A stretch of DNA of 64,000 nt from Clostridia bacterium. GTDB taxonomy: Bacteria; Bacillota; Clostridia; Christensenellales; CAG-1252. Shown piece by piece: positions 1 to 7,606 of the stretch. Under the pieces are notes generated by a model. That model was not told where the DNA came from. It saw only the letters and a program-made list of their open reading frames with translations, and made no database searches. The DNA is taken from the NCBI GenBank assembly GCA_017394805.1, contig JAFPXC010000020.1:1-64000 (forward strand), read 5' to 3'. Both the position numbers and the translations under genes were made by a program. How positions within the stretch are numbered: position 1 is the first letter of the stretch; every line of letters starts with the position of its first letter.

Positions 1-91
1 GATGGCCTTCGCTTCGGCTCGGCGTGCTTCCGCAACGAACCCGCGACATTTGCCTTGGCAAGGCAACGCTCTACCACTGCGCCACTCCCGC
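1..91 (-). tRNA. tRNA-Gly(GCC), T loop expanded, 3' end outside window
   Basis: Read on the minus strand, the 5' acceptor strand GCGGGAG (85-91), D arm, anticodon arm TTGCC-TTGCCAA-GGCAA and 5' T-stem strand GCGGG are all canonical for tRNA-Gly(GCC). The T loop starts TTCG but then continues with extra bases as in the neighbouring unit, rather than the usual 7-base loop. The 3' acceptor strand lies before position 1. Whether it is functional is unknown. Confidence 0.6.
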
Positions 92-117
92 ACGGAGTGT
101 GTTTTGTTTTGTACTCG

Positions 118-220
118 AGCGGGAGACGGGATGGCCTTCGCTCTGGCTCGGCGTGCTTCCGCAACGAACCCGCGACATTTGCCTTGGCAAGGCAACGCTC
201 TACCACTGAGCCACTCCCGC
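118..220 (-). tRNA. tRNA-Gly(GCC) with a 38-nt T loop
   Basis: Acceptor strands 214-220 and 119-125 pair perfectly (GCGGGAG/CTCCCGC). The D stem, anticodon stem TTGCC/GGCAA, loop TTGCCAA and T stem GCGGG/CCCGT are canonical. The T loop spans 131-168, 38 nt instead of 7, so about 31 extra bases sit between TTCG and the closing AT. The discriminator is T and no CCA is encoded (the 3' flank reads CGA), unlike the six tRNAs just upstream in the same array, which all encode CCA. It could be an intervening sequence needing removal, a tolerated insertion, or a multiplied pseudogene. Confidence 0.65.
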
Positions 221-246
221 ACGGAGTGTTTTCTATTTTGTACTCG

Positions 247-345
247 AGCGGGAGACGGGATGGCCTTCGCTTCGGCTCGGCGTGCTTCCGCAACGAACCC
301 GCGACATTTGCCGAGGCCGGCAACGCTCATCTCATCCACTCTCGC
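247..345 (-). pseudogene. Degenerate tRNA-Gly copy
   Basis: Third unit of the array. It keeps the 3' acceptor strand, T stem and the same expanded T loop. The 5' acceptor strand (339-345) has one mismatch, the D arm no longer matches, and the anticodon loop reads GGCCTCG with no U33. It is probably a decayed or hybrid copy at the end of the array next to tRNA-Leu. Confidence 0.55.
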
Positions 346-411
346 GTGCTTTTATATATTAGCGCAAAACAAACTCGTTGTCAAGAATATTTCACGCATT
401 TTTTGGCGGAT

Positions 412-495
412 TGGTGCGCTCGAAGAGACTTGAACTCATACCTCGAAGAGACTAGATCCTAAGTCTAGCGCGTCTACCAATTCCGCCACGAGCGC
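412..495 (-). tRNA. tRNA-Leu(TAG)
   Basis: Acceptor GCGCTCG (489-495) pairs with CGAGCGC. The anticodon arm CTAGA-CTTAGGA-TCTAG gives anticodon TAG. A class II variable arm is present and CCA is encoded at 412-414. It is the last normal member of the minus-strand array. Confidence 0.95.
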
Positions 496-499
496 ATTG

Positions 500-575
500 T
501 GGTGATCCATCGGGGGCTCGAACCCCGGACCCTCTGATTAAAAGTCAGATGCTCTACCGGCTGAGCTAATGAATC
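500..575 (-). tRNA. tRNA-Lys(TTT)
   Basis: Acceptor GATTCAT pairs with ATGGATC (one G-T). Anticodon loop CTTTTAA gives TTT. T arm CGGGG-TTCGAGC-CCCCG, discriminator A, CCA encoded. It lies 4 bases from tRNA-Leu. Confidence 0.95.
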
Positions 576-579
576 ACGA

Positions 580-654
580 TGGCAGGGGTAGCGTGATTTG
601 AACACACGAATGTCAGAGTCAAAGTCTGATGCCTTACCGCTTGGCGATACCCCT
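580..654 (-). tRNA. tRNA-Gln(TTG)
   Basis: Acceptor AGGGGTA/TACCCCT, positions 8-9 TC as is typical for tRNA-Gln, anticodon loop CTTTGAC gives TTG, discriminator G, CCA encoded. Confidence 0.95.
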
Positions 655-673
655 ACGGATTGCAAAATGGGAT

Positions 674-751
674 TGGGGTGAGTAAAGGGACTCGAACCCT
701 TGGCCTCCAGGGCCACAACCTGGCGCTCTAACCAACTGAGCTATACCCACC
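674..751 (-). tRNA. tRNA-His(GTG)
   Basis: Anticodon arm CCAGG-TTGTGGC-CCTGG. The gene encodes the extra G(-1) opposite discriminator C that marks tRNA-His, and CCA. Acceptor GTGGGTA/TACTCAC with one G-T. Confidence 0.95.
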
Positions 752-756
752 ATATT

Positions 757-833
<77 letters not shown>

Positions 834-836
834 ACG

Positions 837-910
837 TGGAGCGAGTGATGGGAATCGAACCCACGCGACCAGCTTGGAAGGCTGGGATTCTACCGTTGAA
901 CTACACTCGC
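837..910 (-). tRNA. tRNA-Gly(TCC)
   Basis: Acceptor GCGAGTG/CACTCGC, anticodon arm CCAGC-CTTCCAA-GCTGG, a normal 7-nt T loop, CCA encoded. It is the first gene of the array and shows that this genome also has an ordinary tRNA-Gly fold. Confidence 0.95.
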
Positions 911-931
911 GCGACCCATTCTTGCCTTAGT

Positions 932-961
932 ATATTAGCACTTGGCATAGTTGCTTGTCAA
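932..961 (-). promoter_or_regulatory. Promoter of the minus-strand tRNA array
   Basis: On the minus strand TTGACA is followed after 18 bp by TAATAT, upstream of tRNA-Gly(TCC). It lies just beyond the stop of the phosphoesterase gene. Confidence 0.7.
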
Positions 962-977
962 CCGAAAATATTAAGAA

Positions 978-1445
978 TTATTCGATTTTTACAATTTTCG
1001 GCGAAACCATATCCCCCTCAACGTCGATGACGCAATAGGTCGCCGTGTTGTGCGGATAGCACACGTGTCCGGGGTTGACGCACAGCACGCCGCCCACGTA
1101 GCGAACGTCCGCTCGGTGCGTGTGCCCGTAGAGCGCGACGGTGGCACCCGCTTGCCTGGCCGCCGTGGCCAAGGTATCCAGACCGTATTTGACGTTGTAG
1201 CGATGGCCGTGCGTCATAAAGACGCGCACGTTGCCCGCTTGGAAGACGTAGTCTTCGTTCCACGGACAGTCGTAGTCGCAGTTGCCGCGGACGGCGGCGA
1301 ATTGAGTGGGGAACGCGTACTTGAGACTTTCGGCGTCACGCCAGCCGTCGCCTAAGAACAGGACGTGCGTAAAGGTGGGTACGTCGAAAAGAAAGTTGAG
1401 GCGCTTCGCCTCGCCGTGCGTGTCCGAAACGACCAACAGTTTCAT
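978..1445 (-). CDS. YfcE/MJ0936-type metallophosphoesterase
   Basis: 155 residues. The protein starts MKLLVVSDTHG, the first metal-binding motif of calcineurin-like phosphoesterases. It continues with GDG (residues about 32), RGNCD (about 53), MTHGH (about 83) and YGHTH (about 107), the full set of metal and phosphate ligands for the small YfcE family of cytosolic phosphodiesterases. The start was chosen because ATG at 1445 overlaps the rdgB stop by 4 bases (ATGA), which implies translational coupling. A longer in-frame extension exists but lies inside rdgB. The physiological substrate is not known for the family. Confidence 0.88.
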   Translation of the reverse strand: MKLLVVSDTHGEAKRLNFLFDVPTFTHVLFLGDGWRDAESLKYAFPTQFAAVRGNCDYDCPWNEDYVFQAGNVRVFMTHGHRYNVKYGLDTLATAARQAGATVALYGHTHRADVRYVGGVLCVNPGHVCYPHNTATYCVIDVEGDMVSPKIVKIE

Positions 1446-2020
1446 AGCATACTCTCCAATTTGCGCAAAGCGCGGCCACGGTGCGAAACCGAGTTCTTTT
1501 CGTCGGCGGTGGCAACGCCGAAGCATTTGCCGAGGTCGTAGGAATAGAAGAGGGTGTCGTAACCGAAGCCGAACGAGCCGGTTTCTTCCCAAAGAACGTA
1601 GCCGTCCACCTTGCCCTCTGCGACGAGATATTCGCCCGAGGGGTAGTAGAGTACGATGGCGGTGGCGAAATAGGCCTGCCTATCTTTCTCGTCGGGGTAG
1701 TCGCGCAAGGCCTCTAACAATTTGCGACGGTTGGCCGCGTCGTCGTGCTCTTCGCCCGCGTAGCGCGCCGAATATACGCCGGGAGCGCCGTCGAGCGAGA
1801 GAACGCACAAGCCCGAATCGTCCGCTATGGCCGCGGCACCCGTCGCCTTGGCGACGTAGGACGCTTTGATGAGGGCGTTGTCGCGGAAGGTGTCGCCCGT
1901 TTCGGGAATGTCGACGTTGAGACCTTTGTCCGCCATCGTGTACAGGGTGAACTTGTCGCCCAATATCTCTTTGATTTCGCGGACTTTGTTTTTGTTGTTG
2001 CTGGCGATGATCAAATCCAT
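1442..2020 (-). CDS. rdgB: Non-canonical purine NTP pyrophosphatase (RdgB/HAM1)
   Basis: 192 residues, usual family length. It hydrolyses dITP/XTP/ITP to monophosphates and keeps deaminated purines out of nucleic acid. Visible motifs are the N-terminal ASNNKNKVREIK, the ADDSGLCV segment (about 65-72) with the GAPGVYSARYAG stretch, GFGYDTLF (about 150) and SHRGRAL near the end. The start has a GAGGT site 8 bases upstream. It is the first gene of a two-gene minus-strand operon with the phosphoesterase. Confidence 0.95.
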   Translation of the reverse strand: MDLIIASNNKNKVREIKEILGDKFTLYTMADKGLNVDIPETGDTFRDNALIKASYVAKATGAAAIADDSGLCVLSLDGAPGVYSARYAGEEHDDAANRRKLLEALRDYPDEKDRQAYFATAIVLYYPSGEYLVAEGKVDGYVLWEETGSFGFGYDTLFYSYDLGKCFGVATADEKNSVSHRGRALRKLESML

Positions 2021-2064
2021 ATCGTTACCTCGCTTGGCGCGTATGCGCGGTTGAATATGCTATA

Positions 2065-2093
2065 ATTATATAGTGAAATCGGCCGAAAGACAA
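2065..2093 (-). promoter_or_regulatory. Promoter upstream of rdgB
   Basis: Minus strand TTGTCT, 17-bp spacer, TATAAT at 2065-2070. The start codon at 2020 lies about 40 bases downstream, so this mRNA has a leader with a ribosome binding site, in contrast to the divergent gene at 2161. Confidence 0.6.
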
Positions 2094-2125
2094 CAAAAAT
2101 GTGGCGTGCTTTTTGAATATCGGGG

Positions 2126-2154
2126 TTGAAAAAGCCGTTGGAATTGTTTATAAT
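2126..2154 (+). promoter_or_regulatory. Promoter placing transcription start on the ATG at 2161
   Basis: TTGAAA, 17-bp spacer, TATAAT (2149-2154), then six bases and ATG. No Shine-Dalgarno sequence can fit, so the mRNA is predicted to be leaderless. Confidence 0.65.
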
Positions 2155-2160
2155 AGGGGT

Positions 2161-2649
2161 ATGAAAGATAAAAAACAGGTGTTTTTGTGCAAGTTGCCCG
2201 TGGTGAATTACGTCATACTGGGCGTGATGTGCGCGGCGATGATCCCCTTTGCCGTCGTGGCGTTGTTGCGCCTATTGGAAGTGGGACGCTTCTATTCTTT
2301 CAATCGGGCGTTCGATATCGTCGCTATGACCGTGGAGATTGCCGCAACGGTGTTCATCGTCCTCTTGACCGTATTGACCCGGTACGTCGTGACCGATAGA
2401 TTTTTTATTTTTCAACGAATCGTCGCCACCAAAATCCCCATAGAAAAATTGTTGCTCGTTCGCCACGAATTGAGCGAGGATACCTGCGTGCTGTACTATG
2501 CCGACGAACGGGCGCCCGACGGCGTGCGTTTCGTGGTGTTGAGGGTATTTGCCAAGCACAAGCAGGAGATCGTGCGCGCCATACAGGCCGCCAACCCGAA
2601 CGTGGCGTACGAAGTATTCGATAATTCGAGGAAGGAAGAAGATGAGTAA
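2161..2649 (+). CDS. Two-helix membrane protein, PH-like cytosolic part (hypothetical)
   Basis: 162 residues. Two hydrophobic segments (about 15-40 and 58-80) are followed by a soluble region with alternating strands (about 88-140) reminiscent of bacterial PH-like domains, and an acidic-basic tail. I do not recognise a named family. The start at 2161 sits exactly at the predicted transcription start. The stop overlaps the ATG of the next gene, so it may head the operon through 4523. Confidence 0.7.
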   Translation: MKDKKQVFLCKLPVVNYVILGVMCAAMIPFAVVALLRLLEVGRFYSFNRAFDIVAMTVEIAATVFIVLLTVLTRYVVTDRFFIFQRIVATKIPIEKLLLVRHELSEDTCVLYYADERAPDGVRFVVLRVFAKHKQEIVRAIQAANPNVAYEVFDNSRKEEDE

Positions 2650-3988
2650 AAAATTGTTGAACGGATACCAAAGCGCATTGCGCGGCGCGTTGGAAGCCGC
2701 CGTGGAGACGGTGGCCGTGCAAGACGGGCGCTTTGCAACCGAAAAAGGGGATTTCGCCTCGATAGAGGTGCGCAAAAACGCCTTGCAATACGCGTTGGGC
2801 GCGAGCATCGCCGGACGGCGCGCCACGGCAGTCGCGTACGACTTCGACACGGACGAGTTGGCCTCGGTGGCGCACGTGGGCGTCAATGCGGCTTTGGTGG
2901 TGCTGGCGGTCGACAACGAGATACGCCCCTACTGCGATCTGCGTAGTTTGGCGTATGCCGCACACCTGCCGATGATGGAGCCTTCGTCCGTCTATGAATG
3001 TAAGACGTTCGTCAAAATCGCGTGCAATTTGAGCGAAAAATACGACGTGCCCGTGCTGGTGCATATCGGGCAGGGGCTTGCGGACACCTACGACGAGGTG
3101 GAGTTGGTCGAGCCGAAAGTGCTGAAAGCCAAAGCCTACAAGCGCAACGTGGAAAAATACGTTACCACGCCGACCGCCAATAAGCTGTGCGCCGAGGATA
3201 TCGTCGTCAGGGACAAGCGACTCGCGACCGACTGCGAAACCTTCCCCATACATACCGTGGAATACCTCGACCGCACGATGGGCGTGGTGTGCTACGGCGA
3301 AGCGTACGCCGCTTTGAAAGTGGCCGCGCCGCACTTGTCGGTGTTGCGGCTGGGGACGTGCTATCCTTTGCCCGTCAATACCATACGGGAGTTTGGGCAG
3401 AACGTGGAAGACTTGGTCGTGATGGAAGAGGGGGAGCCCATCGTGGAATACGCCCTTAAAGCGCAGGGGATCGCGTGCCACGGCGAGGACTTGTTCCCCT
3501 TGCGAATGCGCTACAATCCCGCCGAAATCAAAGAGCGGCTACTTGGCGTGGAGATAGCCAAAGACGACGTGTCTTTGCCCATACGGACGCCCGCGTTTTG
3601 CTCGAATTGCCCCTTGATAGATTTGTTTACGGCCATCAAAAAGGCCGAGGTCAAGACGCATACCGATACGGATTGCGGGTATTTGGCCGCCAATATCCCC
3701 ATGATTTGTGCGGATACGGCCTTTGCCGCGTCGCCCGTTGCGTTGGCGGCGGGCTTTGGAAAATACGAGCCGTGCGTGGCCGTCGTGAGCGCGAAACGAT
3801 TGGATTTGAACGATTTTCGCGGTGATCTCGCGGGGGTGAGCGTGTTCGTCTACGGCGACGTGGCGGGCTTGGAGCCCGTGCTGAGCAGTCTGTGCCCCAC
3901 GGTGTGCGTCGTGAATGTGAAAGACGTGGGCGACTACCTGACCAAAGAGGGCGTGTGGCTGGTGCTGACGGAGTGCCGCCATGGATAA
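2642..3988 (+). CDS. Divergent IorA-like protein, apparently lacking the TPP site
   Basis: 448 residues. The order of segments follows the indolepyruvate:ferredoxin oxidoreductase alpha subunit: an N-terminal part with the NALQYALGASIAG and LASVAHVGVN stretches, then LPMMEPSSVYECK and LSEKYDVPVLV, then a C-terminal part with FCSNCPLIDLF in place of the family's CPGCPHR-type segment, and DCGYLA in place of GCYTLG. The GDS...N thiamine diphosphate/Mg motif expected after the ADTAFAAS stretch is not visible, and the C-terminal ferredoxin domain is absent; IorA is normally about 580-600 residues. It overlaps the next gene, an IorB-like partner. Inference: a paralogue that lost or changed catalysis. 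A confirmed role cannot be given. Confidence 0.6.
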   Translation: MSKKLLNGYQSALRGALEAAVETVAVQDGRFATEKGDFASIEVRKNALQYALGASIAGRRATAVAYDFDTDELASVAHVGVNAALVVLAVDNEIRPYCDLRSLAYAAHLPMMEPSSVYECKTFVKIACNLSEKYDVPVLVHIGQGLADTYDEVELVEPKVLKAKAYKRNVEKYVTTPTANKLCAEDIVVRDKRLATDCETFPIHTVEYLDRTMGVVCYGEAYAALKVAAPHLSVLRLGTCYPLPVNTIREFGQNVEDLVVMEEGEPIVEYALKAQGIACHGEDLFPLRMRYNPAEIKERLLGVEIAKDDVSLPIRTPAFCSNCPLIDLFTAIKKAEVKTHTDTDCGYLAANIPMICADTAFAASPVALAAGFGKYEPCVAVVSAKRLDLNDFRGDLAGVSVFVYGDVAGLEPVLSSLCPTVCVVNVKDVGDYLTKEGVWLVLTECRHG

Positions 3989-4523
3989 GAAGATACTCGT
4001 CGCCCTGTCGGGCGGGCAAGAAACGGCGTATTTGCTGACCGTGTTGCGGGCGGTGGCCGAGCGCGAACAGAGCGCGTTCGGCTATTACAGACCGTGTACG
4101 ACCTCGCGGGAAGCGTGCGTGGAGCGGATATTCGTGACCGTGGGCGCGCAAACCGCGTGCAAGGAGTTTTTGCCCGAAACGGCCGACGTCTTGGTGGCGT
4201 TGGAAGAGTTGGAAGGGCGTCGTGGGGTGCGTTTTCTCAAAAAAGAAGGCGTATTGATACTGTGCGCGATGCATCGTTTGCCTATGGCCGTGGCCGTGGG
4301 CACGACGGGCTATCCGACCGACGTGTTGTACCGTTCGGTGAGCGAAGGGCGCAACGTATGGCAGGTGAAAAGGGCGGAATGCACGCCCGCTTTTATCGCC
4401 GCGATCACCTTGCGCGCCTTGGGGTACGAAAGGGAAACGGCGGAAGAAATCCTCTTATCGTGCGGGTTGACCGTAGACGAGGAGAGCGTGCGGGCCGTGT
4501 ACGCCAAGGAGTACAGCAAGTAG
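3981..4523 (+). CDS. Divergent IorB-like (2-oxoacid oxidoreductase gamma) protein
   Basis: 180 residues, close to the size of IorB. The N-terminus MDKKILVALSGGQETAYLL takes the place of the GVGGQG segment, and ADVLVALEELEGRR followed by LKKEGVLIL matches the family pattern for the second conserved block. The usual QRGG segment is replaced by a different stretch. The 8-base overlap with the preceding IorA-like gene supports a complex of the two. Substrate and activity are unknown. Confidence 0.55.
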   Translation: MDKKILVALSGGQETAYLLTVLRAVAEREQSAFGYYRPCTTSREACVERIFVTVGAQTACKEFLPETADVLVALEELEGRRGVRFLKKEGVLILCAMHRLPMAVAVGTTGYPTDVLYRSVSEGRNVWQVKRAECTPAFIAAITLRALGYERETAEEILLSCGLTVDEESVRAVYAKEYSK

Positions 4524-4539
4524 CACCGCCAAAAGCCTT

Positions 4540-4559
4540 TTCATACTATATAGTATGAA
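4540..4559. promoter_or_regulatory. Perfect 20-bp palindrome over the alr start codon
   Basis: TTCATACTATATAGTATGAA is its own reverse complement and contains the alr ATG (4555-4557). It could be an operator or an RNA hairpin at the start codon. No strong -35 box lies at the correct distance upstream. Confidence 0.45.
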
Positions 4560-5511
4560 AGAACTGGTCTGCGAAGTGGATTGCGCGCGCGTCGCGCGTA
4601 ATATAGTGGAATACGGGAAGCCCGTCGTATTGATGGCCAAAGCCGACTGCTACGGCTTGGGGTTGACGGTGGCGGCGGCCCAAGCAAAATACGTCGCGGC
4701 GTACGGTGTGGCGTTTGCCGAGGAAGGCAAAACCCTGCGCGCCTTGACGGATAAACCCATATTGGTGACCACGCCCGTGTGGACGGCGGACGAGATAGCG
4801 CGCTACGCCTTGACGCCCGTGGTGCACGGAGTGGAAGACGTGCGGAAGTTGGCGACCATCGGCGCGGATTGCGCCGTGCATATCAAGTTGGACACGGGCA
4901 TGGGGCGATACGGCGTGCGGTCGGCAAACGAATTGCGCGAGGTGGTGCGCGAGATAGCGCGTAACCCCCACCTTCGACCGGTGGCCGCGTGTACGCATTA
5001 CGCCGCAGAAGCGGATTACGTCGAGCAAAACAAGCGGCTATTGACCTTTTTGCGGGAGTTGCCGCGCGATATCGCGGTGCATACGCAAGCCAGCTCGACG
5101 GCGCGTAAAAAAGGCTTCGACCTCTTGCGTATAGGCTTGGACGCCTATCGCGGCTGCGTGCGTTTGGCAACTAGGGTCATCGCCGTGCATCGCCCCAAAG
5201 CGGGCGAACGCCTGGGGTACGACGGTGAGTATACGGTCAAGGCGGGCGAAACCGTCGCCGTGCTGGCGGGCGGCTACGCGGACGGTATAGGTAAGCGCCT
5301 CAAGGGGCATTTGATATGGATAGGCGGTAGGCTTGCGCCCATCGTCGCCGTATGTATGGACGTGTGCTTCGTGGCGACGGATAGACCGTGCGCCGTAGGC
5401 GACGAGGCGGTTATATTGGGCGAAAGTCCCGACCCGACGGGGCAATCGCTGTACGAAACGTACACGGGATTACACGGGCGAGTAGCGTTCGCCTACAGAG
5501 GAGCGGAATGA
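4555..5511 (+). CDS. alr: Alanine racemase
   Basis: 318 residues, shorter than the usual 360-390. PLP-dependent interconversion of L- and D-alanine for peptidoglycan. The PLP lysine lies in VVLMAKADCYGLG (K at about 29). LDTGMGRYGVR, THYAAEAD, LLRIGLDAYRG, the second catalytic tyrosine in RLGYDGEYT, GGYADGIG and VCMDVCFV follow in the family order, and the C-terminal YETYTGLHGRVAFAYRG is present, so the gene looks complete but compact. No ribosome binding site is evident and the start lies inside a palindrome. It overlaps rsmD by 4 bases. Confidence 0.85.
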   Translation: MKELVCEVDCARVARNIVEYGKPVVLMAKADCYGLGLTVAAAQAKYVAAYGVAFAEEGKTLRALTDKPILVTTPVWTADEIARYALTPVVHGVEDVRKLATIGADCAVHIKLDTGMGRYGVRSANELREVVREIARNPHLRPVAACTHYAAEADYVEQNKRLLTFLRELPRDIAVHTQASSTARKKGFDLLRIGLDAYRGCVRLATRVIAVHRPKAGERLGYDGEYTVKAGETVAVLAGGYADGIGKRLKGHLIWIGGRLAPIVAVCMDVCFVATDRPCAVGDEAVILGESPDPTGQSLYETYTGLHGRVAFAYRGAE

Positions 5512-6044
5512 GAATTATTGCCGGAAAACACAGGGGGCGCAAGTTGCTGACGCCCAAAGACGATGCGGTCATTCGTCCTACGAGCGACTTTACGCGCGAG
5601 GCGTTGTTTAACGTATTGTCCTCTCGCGTCGCGGGGGCGGACGTGTTGGACTTGTTCGGCGGAACGGGGGCACTGACCTTGGAAAGCCTGTCGCGCGGCG
5701 CAAAAAGCGCGACGGTGGCCGACCGAAGCCGCGAAAGTTTGTCCCTCATACGGCGCAACGCCGAGATGATGGGGGAGACGCCCACCGTCGTAGCGGGCGA
5801 GTACGACGCCGTATGCCGCAGGCTTCGCGGACAAGCCTTCGATCTCGTCTTTCTCGATCCGCCGTACGCGATGGACGTACAGCCCGTCTTGGCGTGCATA
5901 AGGGAAAACGAGTTGGTGCGTGAGAACGGAACGGTGATATACGAACATGATAAAAGCAACGCTTTTGCGCCCGTGGACGGATGGCGCGTGATTGATGAAC
6001 GAGTCTACGGAAGGGTGGCGTTGACTTTTTTGCAACGAGAATAA
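5508..6044 (+). CDS. rsmD: 16S rRNA (guanine-966-N2)-methyltransferase RsmD
   Basis: 178 residues. The N-terminus MRIIAGKHRGRKL is a family signature. SAM-binding motif VLDLFGGTGALTLES (about 46-60) and catalytic motif LVFLDPPY (about 110-117) are intact. It methylates m2G966 of 16S rRNA. The start was taken from the ATGA overlap with alr. The order rsmD-coaD is common in Bacillota. Confidence 0.93.
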   Translation: MRIIAGKHRGRKLLTPKDDAVIRPTSDFTREALFNVLSSRVAGADVLDLFGGTGALTLESLSRGAKSATVADRSRESLSLIRRNAEMMGETPTVVAGEYDAVCRRLRGQAFDLVFLDPPYAMDVQPVLACIRENELVRENGTVIYEHDKSNAFAPVDGWRVIDERVYGRVALTFLQRE

Positions 6045-6062
6045 ACGAACGAGGAGACGACG

Positions 6063-6548
6063 ATGAAAACTTGTATGCTAACGGGCAGTTTCGACCCCTT
6101 TACGGTGGGACATTTCGATTTGGTGAAGCGCGTGGCGGGCGTATTCGACAAGGTGTACGTGGCCATTTTGGTCAATCCCGTCAAAAAATGCACTTTCTCG
6201 GTGGATCAGCGTCTGCGTATCATTCACGCGGCGTTGGACGGATTCGAGAACGTGCGCGTGATCTCCTATGCGGGTATGACCTACGAGTTGGCCAAGGAGT
6301 TAGAGGTGGATTATTTGGTGCGCGGCATTCGCGTGGAGAGCGACTTCCGCTACGAGGCGGATATGGCCGAATTCAATATGCAGGAGGGCGGCGTGGATAC
6401 CATTTGTTTGATGACGAACAAGCTGCACGACGTGTCTTCGAGCGAGGTGCGCCGTAGATTGCAAGCCAAAGAGAGCCTGGTGGGATTCGTGCCCGAGGCG
6501 TGTATCCATTTGGTCGAAACCGTTTATTGGGGCGAGATAGAGGGCTAA
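6063..6548 (+). CDS. coaD: Phosphopantetheine adenylyltransferase
   Basis: 161 residues, family length. Fourth step of coenzyme A synthesis. It contains the nucleotidyltransferase motif TVGHFDL (TxGH, residues about 15-21), YLVRGIRVESDFRYE, and the late DVSSSEVRRRL motif. An ACGAGGAG ribosome binding site precedes the ATG. The stop converges with the ylbJ-like gene on the other strand, with 4 bases shared. Confidence 0.95.
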   Translation: MKTCMLTGSFDPFTVGHFDLVKRVAGVFDKVYVAILVNPVKKCTFSVDQRLRIIHAALDGFENVRVISYAGMTYELAKELEVDYLVRGIRVESDFRYEADMAEFNMQEGGVDTICLMTNKLHDVSSSEVRRRLQAKESLVGFVPEACIHLVETVYWGEIEG

Positions 6549-7498
6549 AGCGCAAGACAAAACAGGGTGCAAAGCCCCGTCGCGATGGCCGCTTGGGTGC
6601 ATTTGGTGAGCAGATAGTACAAGGGATTGACGTGACACTTGGACAAATAGGCGACCGATTGCAGGCATACGCCGAACCCGCCGAAGGATACCAACAAACA
6701 GCACAAGGGCGCCGTGGTGGCGACGGGCAATCCCGTGGCGGAGAGCATAACGCATCCTCTAGTCATTTCGGTAAGACCGTACGCCATGGCCGTGCCCACC
6801 GCGTCGGTAAGGCCGAGGTGGGAGAGCAAAGCGGACGTCCAGCGCATAAGACCGAGGTCGGACAAGACGTCCGCAACCATATTGAACATCACGATATAGA
6901 CGCAACTGACGAAGAGAGAAACGACCGTATTGTAGGCCGTTTCCCATAGTAGTTTATCCATTTTGACGGGGGCGGCGATATTGTCGCAGAACCCGTATTT
7001 TTGTCGTTTGCCGCGATAGAGAAAGCCGTTGAGCACAGTGGCGAGATAGTGGGCGGCCAAAATGCACAGCCCCGCTCGGTAGTCGTGCAGTATCTGCGAT
7101 CCCACGGCGCCCACGACAAACATGGGGCCGGTAGCCGAGGTGAACGGTATCATCTTTTTGGCGCCTACTGCGTCGATAACGCCGTTTTGGTACATTTCGG
7201 CGGTCAATTTGGCACCGACGGGGTAGCCCGACAAAAAACTCATCAGCATAACGTACAGACCTTCGTCCGGGGCGTGAAAGAGGGGCTTCGCCAAATGAAC
7301 GCGCGACAATTTGCCCGCCACGCCCGTGCCCGTCAGCAATCCCGACAAAAAGAAGAAGGGAAGCATGGACGGCAGCACGGATACGACGTACATCAATAGG
7401 CCGTCCGTGACCGATTGGGCGTATCGGGTAGGGTTGACGATGAGCGCAATCATCAGGCCGAACGCTACCGCGGCTATCGCGATTTTGAGATATTTCAT
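6545..7498 (-). CDS. ylbJ: YlbJ-like sporulation integral membrane protein (nucleoside-recognition/Gate family)
   Basis: 317 residues, about 8 hydrophobic segments. The stretch LPSMLPFFFLSGLL, the FLSGYPVGAKL motif and the second-half repeat with GLTEMTRGC are typical of the Gate domain found in YlbJ and SpIIIA/SpmA-type proteins. YlbJ is made during sporulation in Bacillus and is needed for heat-resistant spores. Neighbours coaD and tmcAL match the ylb region of other Bacillota. Confidence 0.8.
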   Translation of the reverse strand: MKYLKIAIAAVAFGLMIALIVNPTRYAQSVTDGLLMYVVSVLPSMLPFFFLSGLLTGTGVAGKLSRVHLAKPLFHAPDEGLYVMLMSFLSGYPVGAKLTAEMYQNGVIDAVGAKKMIPFTSATGPMFVVGAVGSQILHDYRAGLCILAAHYLATVLNGFLYRGKRQKYGFCDNIAAPVKMDKLLWETAYNTVVSLFVSCVYIVMFNMVADVLSDLGLMRWTSALLSHLGLTDAVGTAMAYGLTEMTRGCVMLSATGLPVATTAPLCCLLVSFGGFGVCLQSVAYLSKCHVNPLYYLLTKCTQAAIATGLCTLFCLAL

Positions 7499-7571
7499 AT
7501 AGATAGATATGGAGATGCGGCGCGGTTTATTACCGACCGACGGTTACCCTTGTAATATGAGAAAATGGGTA

Positions 7572-7600
7572 TTGACAAATACCGAAACCCATTGTAAAAT
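7572..7600 (+). promoter_or_regulatory. Promoter placing transcription start on the ATG at 7607
   Basis: TTGACA, 17-bp spacer, TAAAAT (7595-7600), six bases, ATG. A leaderless mRNA is predicted. Confidence 0.7.
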
Positions 7601-7606
7601 TAATTT

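Larger units (their letters stand above)
1..349. repeat. Tandem 129-bp repeat array, three visible units
   Basis: The segment beginning GATGGCCTTCG recurs at 1, 130 and 259, an exact 129-bp period. Each unit carries a minus-strand tRNA-Gly-like gene plus a spacer of about 26 bases. The first unit is cut by the window edge, so the array continues to the left. The third unit diverges over its last third (about 316-349). Confidence 0.9.

Noticed and set aside
2..433. 143-residue frame with internal protein repeats at the window start
   Set aside because: The repeats are the tandem tRNA-Gly units read as protein; the conserved stems show that RNA, not protein, is the constrained product.
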